A stretch of DNA of 64,000 nucleotides from Vibrio rhodolitus (GTDB taxonomy: Bacteria; Pseudomonadota; Gammaproteobacteria; Enterobacterales; Vibrionaceae), in the NCBI RefSeq assembly GCF_003350325.1, contig NZ_QLYZ01000013.1, forward strand, positions 1 through 64,000, given 5' to 3'. Below the pieces are notes generated by a model that searched no databases, was not told where the DNA came from, and was given only the letters and a program-made list of their open reading frames with translations. Shown here piece after piece: positions 1-9,519 of this stretch. A program made the translations under genes and the position numbers. The first letter of the stretch is position 1. Each line of letters starts with the position of its first letter.

Positions 1-238
1 AGGTGGTCGTCACACTCCATTCTTCAAAGGCTACCGTCCACAGTTCTACTTCCGTACAACTGACGTAACTGGTGATATCTCTCTACCAGAAGGCGTAGAA
101 ATGGTAATGCCAGGCGACAACATCCAAATGACTGTTGAGCTAATCGCACCAATCGCAATGGACGAAGGTCTTCGTTTCGCGATCCGTGAAGGCGGCCGTA
201 CAGTAGGTGCTGGTGTTGTTGCTAAGATCTTCGCTTAA
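1..238 (+). CDS. tuf: Elongation factor Tu, C-terminal 78 residues (partial)
   Basis: The reading frame is open from base 2 and ends at TAA 236-238. The translation is the third (beta-barrel) domain of EF-Tu, with the family landmarks [15 protein letters not shown] and the C-terminal [15 protein letters not shown]-Tu is the GTPase that brings aminoacyl-tRNA to the ribosome. The start lies outside the window. Codon use is strongly biased, as expected for a highly expressed gene. The order tuf-bfd-bfr is common in Vibrio and enterobacteria. Most gammaproteobacteria carry two near-identical tuf genes, and this fragment cannot tell which copy it is. Confidence 0.98.
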   Translation, partial: GGRHTPFFKGYRPQFYFRTTDVTGDISLPEGVEMVMPGDNIQMTVELIAPIAMDEGLRFAIREGGRTVGAGVVAKIFA

Positions 239-298
239 TTCTTAAGAATTAAATGAAATCTAGCACACTTCTTCATTAGAAGAATGCGCATCTAGAGA

Positions 299-323
299 AA
301 GGGAAGCTTAGGCTTCCCTTTTT
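299..323 (+). terminator. Rho-independent terminator after tuf
   Basis: GGGAAGC at 301-307 pairs with GCTTCCC at 312-318 around a TTAG loop, followed by a run of T (319-323). It sits about 60 bases after the tuf stop codon. Confidence 0.9.
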
Positions 324-567
324 CATTTTGGTTATATGCTCAGAGCGTCATTTGTCTCACTGCCTATTCTTACGCATTTAGGTAAAACAAACGCTTATCT
401 GCTCTCACTTCTCTTACCTCCCGCTTTTTCTCTACTCTAGGCTTTCTGCTGTTTAATTTGCCGATTTTTATATAACAAATTGGCATTAACAATTTTATAA
501 ATCTAACTGGTAGTAAGAACTATTCTTGTTTATATTGTTGCTTAAGCAGTTGTTGTTGGGGTTAGAA

Positions 568-756
568 ATGTACGTTTGCCTTTGTCATGGTGTGTCAGAT
601 AAAAAAATCAGACAGTTAGTTTTAGAAGAAGGCATGGCAGACATGCGTAGCATTAGACGCTGCACTGCACTTGGCTCACAATGTGGAAAGTGTGTTAAGC
701 AAGCAAAGCAAATTCTCAACGAAACGGCACCACAAATGTATAAGCAGGCCAGTTAA
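568..756 (+). CDS. bfd: Bacterioferritin-associated ferredoxin (Bfd)
   Basis: This 62-residue protein has the four cysteines that bind the [2Fe-2S] cluster of Bfd: C4 and C6 (CLC) near the N-terminus and C39 and C42 (CGKC). Bfd docks on bacterioferritin and passes electrons to its heme so that stored ferric iron is reduced and released. The ATG at 568 matches the usual Bfd N-terminus (MYVCLC); an upstream in-frame ATG at 526 would add 14 hydrophobic residues not seen in the family. bfr follows 73 bases downstream on the same strand, so the pair is probably cotranscribed. I could not recognise a convincing Fur box upstream. Confidence 0.95.
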   Translation: MYVCLCHGVSDKKIRQLVLEEGMADMRSIRRCTALGSQCGKCVKQAKQILNETAPQMYKQAS

Positions 757-829
757 AACTGGGCTTCGCCTTTTTGACTCTTTGTTGATCGCATCTACAG
801 TTAAATGAATCAACAAGGAGGAACTCTCT

Positions 830-1315
830 ATGAAAGGCGACCCGATCATCATTCAACATCTCAACAAAATACTCGGCAATGAACTCGTTGCCATCAATCA
901 GTACTTTCTTCATGCCCGTATGTATAAAGATTGGGGCTTAAAGCATCTTGCGGATAAGGAATATCATGAGTCGATCGATGAGATGAATCATGCCGATCAT
1001 CTGATTGAACGCATACTGTTTTTAGAGGGGCTTCCCAACCTACAAGACCTAGGTAAATTGATGATTGGTGAAGATACCCAAGAGATGTTGGAATGCGACC
1101 TAAAGCTAGAAATGATGGCGATTCCGGATCTCAAAGCGGCGATTGCTTACGCTGAAGATGTGCATGACTACGTCTCACGCGATCTGTTTCAAGATATTCT
1201 CGAAGATGAAGAAGAACATGTTGATTGGCTAGAGACTCAGCTAGGTCTGATTAAAATGACCGGCATTCAAAACTATCTACAGGCACAGTTCGTCGACGAA
1301 GATGACGACGATTAA
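830..1315 (+). CDS. bfr: Bacterioferritin
   Basis: The 161-residue protein is a heme-containing ferritin that oxidises ferrous iron and stores it in a 24-subunit shell. All dinuclear ferroxidase ligands are at their canonical positions: E18, E51, H54, E94, E127 and H130. M52, which ligates the inter-subunit heme, is also present. The C-terminus ends in a run of acidic residues (DEDDDD), slightly longer than in E. coli. A strong ribosome binding site, AAGGAGG (815-821), precedes the ATG. It forms an iron storage and release pair with the upstream bfd. Confidence 0.97.
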   Translation: MKGDPIIIQHLNKILGNELVAINQYFLHARMYKDWGLKHLADKEYHESIDEMNHADHLIERILFLEGLPNLQDLGKLMIGEDTQEMLECDLKLEMMAIPDLKAAIAYAEDVHDYVSRDLFQDILEDEEEHVDWLETQLGLIKMTGIQNYLQAQFVDEDDDD

Positions 1316-1468
1316 ACCTTTTCAAAATGCGCTCGTCTGTGCGGGCGCAGTCGATTTATCTGCTTGTTTTCCCCTTCTTTTCTCACCATTACATTTTGCT
1401 TGCTTAAACTGCTCTCTTTCTGTACTATTCGTGCTCTTAAATTCTCGGTCAATTATCTTTCGTTCCTT

Positions 1469-1502
1469 GCTTCCTCTGGATGACCGAGCCATTTGTGGAA
1501 GC
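1469..1502 (+). promoter_or_regulatory. Probable S6:S18 ribosomal-protein leader element of the rpsF operon
   Basis: GCTTCC (1469-1474) pairs with GGAAGC (1497-1502), and inside it TGG (1477-1479) can pair with CCA (1489-1491), leaving an exposed ACCGAG segment with CCG at 1484-1486. A hairpin with an unpaired CCG is the hallmark of the autoregulatory leader bound by the S6:S18 complex upstream of rpsF in many bacteria, mimicking its 16S rRNA site. It lies 25 bases before the rpsF ATG. The fold was drawn by eye and not scored with a covariance model. Confidence 0.6.
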
Positions 1503-1526
1503 TGAATAATCCGTAAGGAGCAACAC

Positions 1527-1895
1527 ATGCGTCATTACGAAATCGTATTCATGGTGCACCCAGATCAAAGCGAGCAAGTTGCTGGCATGATCGAGCGTTA
1601 CACTGGTTCAATCACTGAAGCTGGCGGTACTATCCACCGTCTAGAAGACTGGGGCCGTCGTCAACTGGCTTACCCAATCAACAAGCTTCACAAAGCTCAC
1701 TACGTTCTAATGAACGTTGAAGCTGACCAAGCTGTTATCGATGAGCTAGAAACTGCTTTCCGTTACAACGATGCAGTTCTACGCAACATGATCATGCGTA
1801 CTAAAGCGGCTATCACTGAGCCATCAATCATGCTTAAACAGAAAGAAGAACGTTCTGCTAAGCGTGAAGAGCGTGCTGAAGCTGCAGCTGAGTAA
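1527..1895 (+). CDS. rpsF: 30S ribosomal protein bS6
   Basis: The 122-residue protein starts [17 protein letters not shown], the conserved opening strand of S6, and contains the motif [14 protein letters not shown]6 binds the central domain of 16S rRNA together with S18, whose gene lies two positions downstream. The C-terminus is a charged Glu/Ala/Arg tail, as in other gammaproteobacteria. AAGGAG at 1516-1521 is the ribosome binding site. It is the first gene of the rpsF-priB-rpsR-rplI operon, with 8 bases to priB. Confidence 0.98.
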   Translation: MRHYEIVFMVHPDQSEQVAGMIERYTGSITEAGGTIHRLEDWGRRQLAYPINKLHKAHYVLMNVEADQAVIDELETAFRYNDAVLRNMIMRTKAAITEPSIMLKQKEERSAKREERAEAAAE

Positions 1896-1903
1896 TTGAT
1901 TGT

Positions 1904-2206
1904 ATGACCAATCGAATGGAGCTGAGCGGCACTGTTGCTAAGCCTCCGATTCGTTCAAAAAGCCCTAGTGGAATCGAGCACTGCCGTTTTTGGTTAGAAC
2001 ATCGTTCCACTGTAATTGAAGCCGACTTACCACGCCAAGTTTATTGTCGTATGCCAGTCGTCGTCAGTGGGGCAAGGTCAACAGCATTCACTCAAAACTT
2101 AGTACAAGGCAGTAACATTAAGGTAGGGGGCTTTGTCGCTTACCAAACCGGCCGAAATGGCGTAGGTAAATTAGTGTTGCATGCCGACAACATTACTCAA
2201 ATTTAA
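1904..2206 (+). CDS. priB: Primosomal replication protein N (PriB)
   Basis: The 100-residue single OB-fold protein begins MTNRMELSGTVAKPP and contains SPSGIEHCRFWLEH, both highly conserved in PriB. PriB binds single-stranded DNA as a dimer and, with PriA and DnaT, reloads the DnaB helicase at stalled forks. Its place between rpsF and rpsR is the standard gammaproteobacterial arrangement and ties replication restart to ribosomal protein supply. There is no strong ribosome binding site and only 8 bases from rpsF, which suggests translational coupling. Confidence 0.96.
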   Translation: MTNRMELSGTVAKPPIRSKSPSGIEHCRFWLEHRSTVIEADLPRQVYCRMPVVVSGARSTAFTQNLVQGSNIKVGGFVAYQTGRNGVGKLVLHADNITQI

Positions 2207-2219
2207 GATCAGGAGATAG

Positions 2220-2450
<231 letters not shown>

Positions 2451-2482
2451 TCGGTCGGTTTATTAAGAAAGAGGATTAAACA

Positions 2483-2935
2483 ATGCAAGTTATTCTACTT
2501 GATAAAATCGGTAACCTAGGTGGTCTTGGCGACACAGTAAACGTTAAATCTGGCTACGCTCGTAACTTCCTTATCCCTCAAGGTAAAGCGGTTATGGCTA
2601 CTAAAGCTAACGTTGAAATGTTCGAAACTCGTCGTGCTGAACTAGAAGCTAAAGTTGCTGAGCAACTATCTGCTGCTGAAGCACGTGCAGAGCAAGTTAA
2701 CGCTCTAGAAGCAGTTGTTATCGCATCTAAAGCTGGTGACGAAGGTAAACTATTCGGTTCTATCGGTACTCGTGACATCGCTGACGCAGTTACTGCTGCT
2801 GGCGTTGCAGTTGCTAAGAGCGAAGTTCGTCTTCCTGAAGGCGCTCTACGTACAACTGGTGAGTTCGAGATCAGCGTTCAACTTCACTCTGAAGTTTTCG
2901 CTACAGTTAACCTACAAGTTGTTGCTGCTGACTAA
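2483..2935 (+). CDS. rplI: 50S ribosomal protein bL9
   Basis: The 150-residue protein has the L9 signature in residues 13-32 ([20 protein letters not shown]), a long central helix of about 35 residues rich in Glu and Ala, and a compact C-terminal RNA-binding domain. L9 binds 23S rRNA near the L1 stalk and helps reading-frame maintenance. GAGG (2471-2474) serves as the ribosome binding site. It is the last gene of the S6 operon and is followed by a strong terminator. Confidence 0.98.
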   Translation: MQVILLDKIGNLGGLGDTVNVKSGYARNFLIPQGKAVMATKANVEMFETRRAELEAKVAEQLSAAEARAEQVNALEAVVIASKAGDEGKLFGSIGTRDIADAVTAAGVAVAKSEVRLPEGALRTTGEFEISVQLHSEVFATVNLQVVAAD

Positions 2936-2957
2936 TATCAGTATCAAGACGTATTTT

Positions 2958-2985
2958 AAAAGCACCTCTTTGAGGTGCTTTTTTT
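2958..2985 (+). terminator. Rho-independent terminator of the rpsF operon
   Basis: AGCACCTC (2961-2968) pairs with GAGGTGCT (2972-2979) around TTT, followed by T residues to 2985. It lies 25 bases after rplI. Confidence 0.93.
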
Positions 2986-3017
2986 ATGCCTGCATACCGT
3001 CCTGAATAAGGTTGAAG

Positions 3018-3797
3018 TTAGAAAGCGAACAGCAGGTTAACTGAAAAAATGCTGTCTGAGTTCTCTAAGCCCTCTGGTACGCGGTCATGATACTGGCGTG
3101 AGTAAGCTAGCTTGAGCGCAATATCTTCGGTAATGGCGTTGATCACACTAGCATCAGTATCGATACGCGTATTGCTATGACCAGAGACCAGCGTCATGGT
3201 CGCTTCGAAGGCTAAGTTATCTAGAGCTTGCCAGCGTGAGTTTATCTTGCCGCGAAAAATCGCCTCTTCTACGATGTCCGGGAAAATAATGTCGTCGTCA
3301 TCAAGCTCATCTAAGTTGGGTTCTTGATAGCGGTAACCAGGTCCCACTTCGAGCTCCAATACGAAGGTTTCGGTATTGGCAAACTGATAACCCAAACCGC
3401 CTGATAAGGTATAGTCGCGGTAGTAGGCACTATAGCGAGAGTCAACGCCTTTAAAGCTGCCGTATAAGTAAGTCTTAGGGCTGAGCTTATAGTCGGTCTG
3501 CGCACTGTAGCTTGATTGGCGTTTGTCTTCTTCGCCATCTTTGTACAGCAGGTAAAATTTCCATTCACCGCTGGTACGGTGGCGCCCGCGAATATACTCA
3601 GCGTCAATGCGCGAGTTGAGGGATTCAGATTCAGAGTTGCCTGAGTGAGCTTGGTAACCAAACTCAACTTCACTCTTCCACGGCGATGGGACATCAATGT
3701 CACTAGCGGTGTCCGTTTCATGGGCGTGCGCAAATGTAGCACTTAATAAACCAAAACAGGCCAACCAAACTCTTGTCACACAGATCCTCGTCGTCAT
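3018..3797 (-). CDS. DUF481 family outer-membrane protein
   Basis: The 259-residue protein has an N-terminal signal peptide (ACFGLLSATFAHA, cleavage expected near residue 25) followed by alternating beta-strands such as WKSEVEFGYQAHSGNSESES and a C-terminal FSVNLLFAF ending in Phe, typical of a beta-barrel inserted by BAM. The EFGYQ..GNSE motif and the overall layout match DUF481 (YdiY-like) proteins, whose function is unknown. I chose the ATG at 3797 because the signal peptide starts there; the frame stays open upstream to 4043 but that part overlaps the dnaB start and looks non-coding. It converges on the rplI terminator and is divergent from dnaB. Confidence 0.85.
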   Translation of the reverse strand: MTTRICVTRVWLACFGLLSATFAHAHETDTASDIDVPSPWKSEVEFGYQAHSGNSESESLNSRIDAEYIRGRHRTSGEWKFYLLYKDGEEDKRQSSYSAQTDYKLSPKTYLYGSFKGVDSRYSAYYRDYTLSGGLGYQFANTETFVLELEVGPGYRYQEPNLDELDDDDIIFPDIVEEAIFRGKINSRWQALDNLAFEATMTLVSGHSNTRIDTDASVINAITEDIALKLAYSRQYHDRVPEGLENSDSIFSVNLLFAF

Positions 3798-3965
3798 CAA
3801 AATAAGCGGGCGGTTAAAATAGCATGAAATGGTAATAGTAACGCACTGCAAATCGGTCAAGGGTAGGTTAATTATTGCAACAAGACGACAATCTTTGTAG
3901 CAATGGAAGACAAGCGTTCGATTCTCGCTATAATGATCGGTCATAGAAAGTAGTTGAGCAGAACC

Positions 3966-5378
3966 ATGGCAGAGAACAGAGCGGATAATCGCAGACGTAA
4001 TAAACCTGATGCACAAGTTGATGCAATCAAAGCACCACCACACTCGTTAGAGGCTGAGCAATCAGTAATTGGTGGTCTGTTGCTGGATAACGAGCGTTGG
4101 GATACGGTTGCCGAGCGAGTTGTCGCGCGTGATTTTTATAGTCGCCCACATCGCATTATATTTGAAGCGGTGCAGCGTATTCTCGAAGACAGCAAACCGC
4201 TGGACTTGATCACCCTGTCTGAATATCTCGAGCTGCATGAAAATCTCGAAGATGTCGGTGGTTTTGCCTACCTTGCTGACTTGGTAAAAAACACCCCAAG
4301 TGCTGCCAACATTAATGCCTATGCCGATATCGTCGCTGAGCGTGCTGTGGTACGTGAACTGATCGGCGTAGCAAATGAAATTGCTGATGCTGGCTATGAT
4401 CCACAAGGTCGTTCTTCAGAAGATTTAGTTGATTTGGCTGAGAGCAAAGTATTTGCCATTGCCGAGTCGCGCACTAAAGAAAGTGATGGTCCACAAAACG
4501 TCGACAACATCCTAGAGAAAACCCTCGAGCGTATTGAGCTGCTGTACAAGTCGCCACAAGATGGCGTGACAGGGGTAGATACGGGCTTTACCGATCTGAA
4601 TAAGAAGACCGCAGGTCTGCAAGGTTCGGATTTGGTGATTGTTGCCGCGCGTCCATCGATGGGTAAAACCACTTTTGCGATGAACTTATGTGAAAACGCC
4701 GCCATGGTGTCAGACAAGCCAGTGCTGATCTTTTCACTCGAGATGCCATCAGAACAGATCATGATGCGTATGTTGGCATCCTTGTCTCGCGTTGACCAAA
4801 CCAAGATCCGTACCGGTCAATTAGACGATGAGGATTGGGCGCGTATTTCTTCGACCATGGGTATCCTAATGGAGAAGAAAAACATGTACATCGACGATAG
4901 CTCAGGTTTAACACCAACTGAAGTGCGCTCACGTGCTCGCCGAATTGCACGTGAACATGGTGGTTTATCGCTTATCATGGTCGACTACTTGCAGCTAATG
5001 CGTGTGCCAGCGCTATCCGATAACCGTACTCTAGAGATCGCCGAAATTTCTCGCTCACTCAAAGCACTGGCGAAAGAACTGAACGTGCCTGTAGTGGCGC
5101 TGTCTCAGCTCAACCGTTCCCTAGAGCAACGTGCTGATAAACGTCCAGTGAACTCAGACCTACGTGAATCTGGCTCTATCGAGCAGGATGCCGACTTGAT
5201 CATGTTTATCTATCGCGATGAGGTGTATAACCCAGATAGTTCGATGAAAGGCACCGCAGAGATTATCCTTGGTAAGCAACGTAACGGTCCTATCGGTTCG
5301 GTCCGTTTGACGTTCCAAGGGCAATATTCACGCTTCGATAACTACGCGGGTCCGGCGTTTGATATGGATGACGAGTAA
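3966..5378 (+). CDS. dnaB: Replicative DNA helicase DnaB
   Basis: This 470-residue helicase forms the hexamer that unwinds DNA at the fork. The N-terminal domain (about residues 25-125, PPHSLEAEQSVIGGLLLDN) binds DnaG primase, whose gene end lies at the other end of this window. The RecA-like C-terminal domain has Walker A ARPSMGKTT (228-236), a Walker B IMVDYLQLM and the arginine-finger region ALSQLNRSLEQR. No intein interrupts it. An in-frame TTG at 3954 is an alternative start adding four residues; I preferred the ATG because the length then fits the family (E. coli 471). Confidence 0.97.
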   Translation: MAENRADNRRRNKPDAQVDAIKAPPHSLEAEQSVIGGLLLDNERWDTVAERVVARDFYSRPHRIIFEAVQRILEDSKPLDLITLSEYLELHENLEDVGGFAYLADLVKNTPSAANINAYADIVAERAVVRELIGVANEIADAGYDPQGRSSEDLVDLAESKVFAIAESRTKESDGPQNVDNILEKTLERIELLYKSPQDGVTGVDTGFTDLNKKTAGLQGSDLVIVAARPSMGKTTFAMNLCENAAMVSDKPVLIFSLEMPSEQIMMRMLASLSRVDQTKIRTGQLDDEDWARISSTMGILMEKKNMYIDDSSGLTPTEVRSRARRIAREHGGLSLIMVDYLQLMRVPALSDNRTLEIAEISRSLKALAKELNVPVVALSQLNRSLEQRADKRPVNSDLRESGSIEQDADLIMFIYRDEVYNPDSSMKGTAEIILGKQRNGPIGSVRLTFQGQYSRFDNYAGPAFDMDDE

Positions 5379-5391
5379 TAATATGAGTTAT

Positions 5392-6468
5392 ATGAAGGCG
5401 GCGACCGCTCACGTCGATCTCGCCGCGCTGAAGCACAATTTGCAGCAACTAAAGCAGCAAGCTCCTAACAGTAAAATGATGGCGGTTGTTAAAGCCAATG
5501 GTTATGGTCATGGCTTAAATCAGATCGCCAGTAATGCTGATGCGGCGGATGCTTATGGCGTTGCACGTATTGAAGAAGCGTTACAGTTACGCGCTGCTGG
5601 CATTGTAAAACCTATCTTATTGTTGGAAGGTTTTTACTCGCCGGGTGATTTGCCAGTATTGGTTACTAATAATATTCAAACCGCAGTGCACTGTGTTGAG
5701 CAACTTGAAGCATTGGAAAATGCTATTTTAGAAACGCCAGTACAAGTGTGGCTGAAAATCGACAGTGGAATGCATCGTTTAGGCGTGCGTCCGGAACAAC
5801 TCGATGATTTTATTACCCGTCTTAAAGCGTGTGAAAATGTCGCTCAACCGCTGCGTTATATCAGTCACTTTGCCAGTGCTGATGAGCTAGAAAAAGCCAC
5901 CACTCATGAGCAAATTGAACTGTTCCGTTCGTTGACTGATGGTTGTAAAGGCGAGCGTTCTCTTGCCGCGTCAGCCGGCGTATTGGCTTGGTCTGAAAGT
6001 CACTTAGACTGGGTGCGTCCAGGTATCATTATGTATGGTGTGTCGCCATTTGCTGATAAATCAGCAGCAGAGCTAGGCTTTTTACCGGTAATGACCTTAA
6101 AGTCTCACATTATTGCGGTGCGCGAAGTGAAAAAGGGTGAAAGCGTTGGCTATGGTGGTAATTGGACGAGCGAACATGATACCAAAGTGGGCGTGATTGC
6201 GATTGGTTATGGTGACGGTTATCCGCGCACTGCGCCAAATGGCACACCGGTGTTTGTTAATGGTCGCAAAGCGCCTATTGCTGGTCGCGTTTCCATGGAT
6301 ATGCTTAGCGTCGATTTAGGTCCTGATGCCACCGATAAAGTCGGTGATGAAGTGATCCTCTGGGGTAAAGAGTTACCATCAGAAGAAGTCGCCGCACATA
6401 TTGGCACTATCGCGTATGAGTTGGTGACCAAACTGACACCGCGTGTCGATATGGTCTATTCAAACTGA
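5392..6468 (+). CDS. alr: Alanine racemase
   Basis: The 358-residue PLP enzyme interconverts L- and D-alanine for peptidoglycan. K34 in MAVVKANGYGHG is the PLP-binding lysine, the second catalytic base is the Tyr of SVGYGGNW, and GVSPF, GYGDGYPR and RVSMDM are family blocks. The ATG at 5392 (MKAAT) aligns exactly with the E. coli start. An ATG at 5383 (adding MSY) is also possible, and neither has a clear ribosome binding site; with dnaB ending at 5378, translation may be coupled. The dnaB-alr order is conserved in Vibrio and E. coli. Confidence 0.95.
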   Translation: MKAATAHVDLAALKHNLQQLKQQAPNSKMMAVVKANGYGHGLNQIASNADAADAYGVARIEEALQLRAAGIVKPILLLEGFYSPGDLPVLVTNNIQTAVHCVEQLEALENAILETPVQVWLKIDSGMHRLGVRPEQLDDFITRLKACENVAQPLRYISHFASADELEKATTHEQIELFRSLTDGCKGERSLAASAGVLAWSESHLDWVRPGIIMYGVSPFADKSAAELGFLPVMTLKSHIIAVREVKKGESVGYGGNWTSEHDTKVGVIAIGYGDGYPRTAPNGTPVFVNGRKAPIAGRVSMDMLSVDLGPDATDKVGDEVILWGKELPSEEVAAHIGTIAYELVTKLTPRVDMVYSN

Positions 6469-6474
6469 TTTTCT

Positions 6475-6505
6475 AAAGGGAGCATTTGCTCCCTTTGTCG
6501 TTTTT
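6475..6505 (+). terminator. Rho-independent terminator after alr
   Basis: AAAGGGAGC (6475-6483) pairs perfectly with GCTCCCTTT (6488-6496) around ATTT. Five T residues follow after a GTCG gap. Confidence 0.85.
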
Positions 6506-6534
6506 ATCGCCTAGTTCAATCCTCGCTGGCTGGG

Positions 6535-6954
6535 TTACTCACCCTGAATAGTCGCGATGATGCGGCGATTACCGCCTTGATCGCGATGCTCTCCTAAGTA
6601 AATACCCTGCCAGGTTCCCAAAGCGAGTCGACCATGACTGATTGGAATGGTGACGCTCGAACCTAAGGTCGAGGCTTTGATATGCGCTGGCATATCATCG
6701 TCGCCTTCATAGGTGTGTTGATAGTAAGGGGCACGTTCAGGCACATAATGATTAAAGTGCTTTTCCATGTCCGCGCGTACGGTCGGGTCGGCATTTTCAT
6801 TGATGGTTAAACTTGCCGAGCTATGTTGAATAAATAGATGTAATAAACCTACTGAAATAGTATCTATCTGCGGTAACTGTTGTTCAATTTCATCAGTAAT
6901 AAGATGAAAACCACGCGGTTTGGCGCGTAAAGTGATGCTTTTCTGTGACCACAT
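6535..6954 (-). CDS. YjbQ family protein (UPF0047, secondary thiamine-phosphate synthase-like)
   Basis: The 139-residue protein carries the YjbQ blocks [22 protein letters not shown] and a C-terminal [13 protein letters not shown]. The family forms trimers with a metal site of conserved histidines (the HSS and GEHRD His). An E. coli member has weak thiamine-phosphate synthase activity, so its true role is unsettled. The gene is convergent with alr and divergent from pgi. A YjbQ-alr-pgi neighbourhood is usual for Vibrio. Confidence 0.9.
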   Translation of the reverse strand: MWSQKSITLRAKPRGFHLITDEIEQQLPQIDTISVGLLHLFIQHSSASLTINENADPTVRADMEKHFNHYVPERAPYYQHTYEGDDDMPAHIKASTLGSSVTIPISHGRLALGTWQGIYLGEHRDQGGNRRIIATIQGE

Positions 6955-7243
6955 AATCTTTCCTTACTCTATTATTTGGTAATTTAGCTCAGGCTGGCTA
7001 GGCTATTGACACGGGTTGCAAAATAGAACGGACATGAACTAAGCGATTGAACGTGATATAACTCAATGTGATTCACAAAGGGCTGAGCCATAATTGTCCT
7101 ATGAAAAAAAATTACAAGCTCTTGTTTTAGCGCATTTAGCCCAAACATCTAGCTCAGAACCAAATTTTTTTGCTTAAAATCGGGGATTCCATAGTTTGTC
7201 TAAACTAAGGAATAAAACCTACTGTAACATCGGAATAGAGACC

Positions 7244-8896
7244 ATGTTGAAAAATATTAACCCAACGCAAACTCAAGCGTGGAAAGCGTTAACAGCACAT
7301 TTTGAATCTGCTCAAGATATGGATTTAACTGAGTTGTTCGCCAGCGATGCAGCACGCTTTGACAAGTTTTCTACTCGTTTTGGTAACGATCTTCTTATCG
7401 ATTACTCAAAAAACCTAATCAATGAAGAAACGTTACAACATCTTTTTGCCCTAGCAAAAGAAACGGATCTTCAATCTGCGATTGAAGCGATGTTCAGTGG
7501 TGAAGCGATTAACCAAACTGAAGGTCGTGCAGTACTACACACTGCACTACGTAACCGTTCAAACAAACCTGTGATGGTTGATGGCGAAGACGTAATGCCA
7601 GCAGTAAATGCGGTTCTTGAGAAAATCAAATCGTTCACTGTGCGCGTAATTGGCGGTGAATGGAAAGGTTACACTGGCAAAGCAATCACAGATATCGTGA
7701 ATATCGGTATCGGTGGTTCTGACCTAGGTCCTTACATGGTGACTGAAGCACTAGCACCATACAAAAACCACCTGAAATTACACTTTGTTTCTAACGTTGA
7801 TGGTACCCACATCGTTGAAACATTGAAGAATGTAAACCCAGAAACGACGCTATTCTTGATCGCGTCTAAGACCTTCACAACTCAAGAAACCATGACCAAC
7901 GCACACACTGCGCGTGACTGGTTCCTAGAGTCTGCGCAAGATCAAGCGCACGTTGCTAAGCACTTCGCAGCGCTTTCAACTAATGCGCCAGCGGTATCTG
8001 AATTTGGTATCGACACCGACAACATGTTTGAGTTCTGGGACTGGGTTGGTGGCCGTTACTCGCTATGGTCAGCAATCGGCCTTTCAATCGCTCTATCTGT
8101 AGGCTATGACAACTTTGTTGAGCTGCTAGATGGTGCGCACGAGATGGATAACCACTTCGTTGCAACAGATCTAGAAAGCAATATTCCAGTGATCTTGGCG
8201 CTAATCGGTATTTGGTACAACAACTTCCATGGCGCAGAAACCGAAGCGATCCTACCTTATGATCAGTACATGCACCGTTTCGCGGCGTACTTCCAGCAAG
8301 GTAACATGGAATCAAACGGTAAATACGTTGACCGTAACGGTAATGCAGTAACTTACCAAACAGGTCCAATTATCTGGGGTGAACCAGGTACTAACGGTCA
8401 GCACGCGTTCTACCAGCTAATCCACCAAGGTACTAAGCTGATCCCATGTGACTTTATTGCTCCAGCAATTAGCCACAACCCAGCAGGCGATCACCACCAA
8501 AAACTAATGTCGAACTTCTTCGCACAAACAGAAGCTCTAGCATTTGGTAAAACAGCTGAAACAGTACTGGCTGAATTCATCAAAGCAGGCAAGACGGAAG
8601 AAGAAGCGGCATCACTAGTACCATTCAAAGTATTTGAAGGTAACCGCCCAACTAACTCAATCCTAGTTAAGCAGATCACTCCGCGCACACTAGGTAACTT
8701 GATCGCGATGTACGAGCATAAGATCTTCGTACAAGGTGTGATCCTAAATATCTTCAGCTTTGACCAATGGGGTGTAGAGCTAGGTAAACAGCTAGCAAAC
8801 CAAATCCTACCTGAGCTTGCTGATGAGTCTGCGATCGACTCTCACGATAGCTCAACCAATGGTTTGATTAACGCATTTAAAGCGTTCAAAGCGTAA
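7244..8896 (+). CDS. pgi: Glucose-6-phosphate isomerase
   Basis: The 550-residue enzyme interconverts glucose-6-phosphate and fructose-6-phosphate in glycolysis. Family signatures include [13 protein letters not shown], the PGI signature [26 protein letters not shown] and [11 protein letters not shown] near the catalytic C-terminal Lys. Start: the ATG at 7244 gives [10 protein letters not shown], matching E. coli MKNINPTQT, whereas the open frame from 7196 adds 16 unrelated residues. Codon use is that of a highly expressed gene. The 290-base upstream region is shared with the divergent yjbQ gene. The end is followed by a repeat array and only then by a terminator at 9347. Confidence 0.97.
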   Translation: MLKNINPTQTQAWKALTAHFESAQDMDLTELFASDAARFDKFSTRFGNDLLIDYSKNLINEETLQHLFALAKETDLQSAIEAMFSGEAINQTEGRAVLHTALRNRSNKPVMVDGEDVMPAVNAVLEKIKSFTVRVIGGEWKGYTGKAITDIVNIGIGGSDLGPYMVTEALAPYKNHLKLHFVSNVDGTHIVETLKNVNPETTLFLIASKTFTTQETMTNAHTARDWFLESAQDQAHVAKHFAALSTNAPAVSEFGIDTDNMFEFWDWVGGRYSLWSAIGLSIALSVGYDNFVELLDGAHEMDNHFVATDLESNIPVILALIGIWYNNFHGAETEAILPYDQYMHRFAAYFQQGNMESNGKYVDRNGNAVTYQTGPIIWGEPGTNGQHAFYQLIHQGTKLIPCDFIAPAISHNPAGDHHQKLMSNFFAQTEALAFGKTAETVLAEFIKAGKTEEEAASLVPFKVFEGNRPTNSILVKQITPRTLGNLIAMYEHKIFVQGVILNIFSFDQWGVELGKQLANQILPELADESAIDSHDSSTNGLINAFKAFKA

Positions 8897-8903
8897 TAAC
8901 CTG

Positions 8904-9320
8904 TATATTTGACGCTGCAGCGTTGTTGACTGCATAAATGCATCCTAGTCACATAGTTTTCTATGCTCCTAGGGTGCATTTTTTTGTCGCCTAGCTGCAA
9001 CATCAACTATTTTGGTTATTGTTGATGAATGTGCATATTTGGCGCTGCAGCGTTGTTGACTGCATAAATGCATCCTAGTCACATAGTTTTCTATGCTCCT
9101 AGGGTGCATTTTTTTGTCGCCTAGCTGCAACATCAACTATTTTGGTTATTGTTGATGGATGTGCATATTTGACGCTGCAGCGTTGTTGACTGCATAAATG
9201 CATCCTAGTCACATAGTTTTCTATGCTCCTAGGGCGGATTTTTTTGTCGCCTAGCTGCAACATCAACTATTTTGGTTATTGGTGAAGGATGTGCATATTT
9301 GACGCCACAGCGTTGTTGCC
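8904..9320. repeat. Tandem array of three 130-bp ERIC-like repeats plus a fragment
   Basis: Three nearly identical units start at 8911, 9041 and 9171 (GACGCTGCAGCGTTG), exactly 130 bases apart, and a fourth start (GACGCCACAGCG) at 9301 is cut short after about 20 bases. Each unit contains GCTGCAGCGTTGTTGACTGC, a central inverted repeat in which ATGCATCCTAG...CATAG pairs with CTATG...CTAGGGTGCAT, and GCCTAGCTGCAAC. The TTGCAG, central CATAG/CTATG and GCTGCAAC pattern matches the ERIC element at 54365, so these look like ERIC-family copies without their TATACCC ends. The third unit has changes that weaken its stem (AGGGCGGAT). The array lies in the transcribed 3' region of pgi. Confidence 0.9.
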
Positions 9321-9346
9321 TTCAGCGTCAGTTATCCTCAGTAAAT

Positions 9347-9379
9347 AAAAACGCCAGCAGTAACATGCTGGCGTTTTTT
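9347..9379 (+). terminator. Strong bidirectional terminator after the repeat array
   Basis: ACGCCAGCA (9351-9359) pairs with TGCTGGCGT (9366-9374), with A residues before and T residues after. It is the first good terminator downstream of pgi, 450 bases from the stop codon, and can also act for the minus-strand gene at 9520. Confidence 0.88.
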
Positions 9380-9519
9380 CTCAACTCTCGTATTTCAACT
9401 CTTAAATCTAGGTTTTAGGCTCTGTTCGTAGCTCAGCCCGCTGAGCGTTCCCGCATCCCGAAGCAAAGCCCTTGCTTTGCGTTCCTGCTTTCTGCTCTCG
9501 CTTTGCGTTCCGCTCTTCG

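Noticed and set aside
3798-4043. N-terminal extension of the DUF481 gene
   Set aside because: The extension lies before a clear signal peptide and overlaps the start of dnaB on the other strand.
7040-7085. CRP-like site ahead of pgi
   Set aside because: CGTGA and TCAAT match only about 7 of 10 conserved positions, and TGTGATTCACA has the wrong spacing.
7980-8369. Antisense reading frame of 129 codons inside pgi
   Set aside because: It is a shadow of a codon-biased gene, has no ribosome binding site and its translation is of low complexity.
8904-9320. CRISPR array or phage attachment repeats
   Set aside because: Units are 130 bases, contiguous and nearly identical over their whole length, with no unique spacers and no cas or integrase genes nearby.
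9430-9516. Insertion sequence remnant near the TIGR03899 gene end
   Set aside because: The repeated CTTTGCGTTC words and GCAAAGC/GCTTTGC stem are short and show no terminal repeats or transposase sequence.
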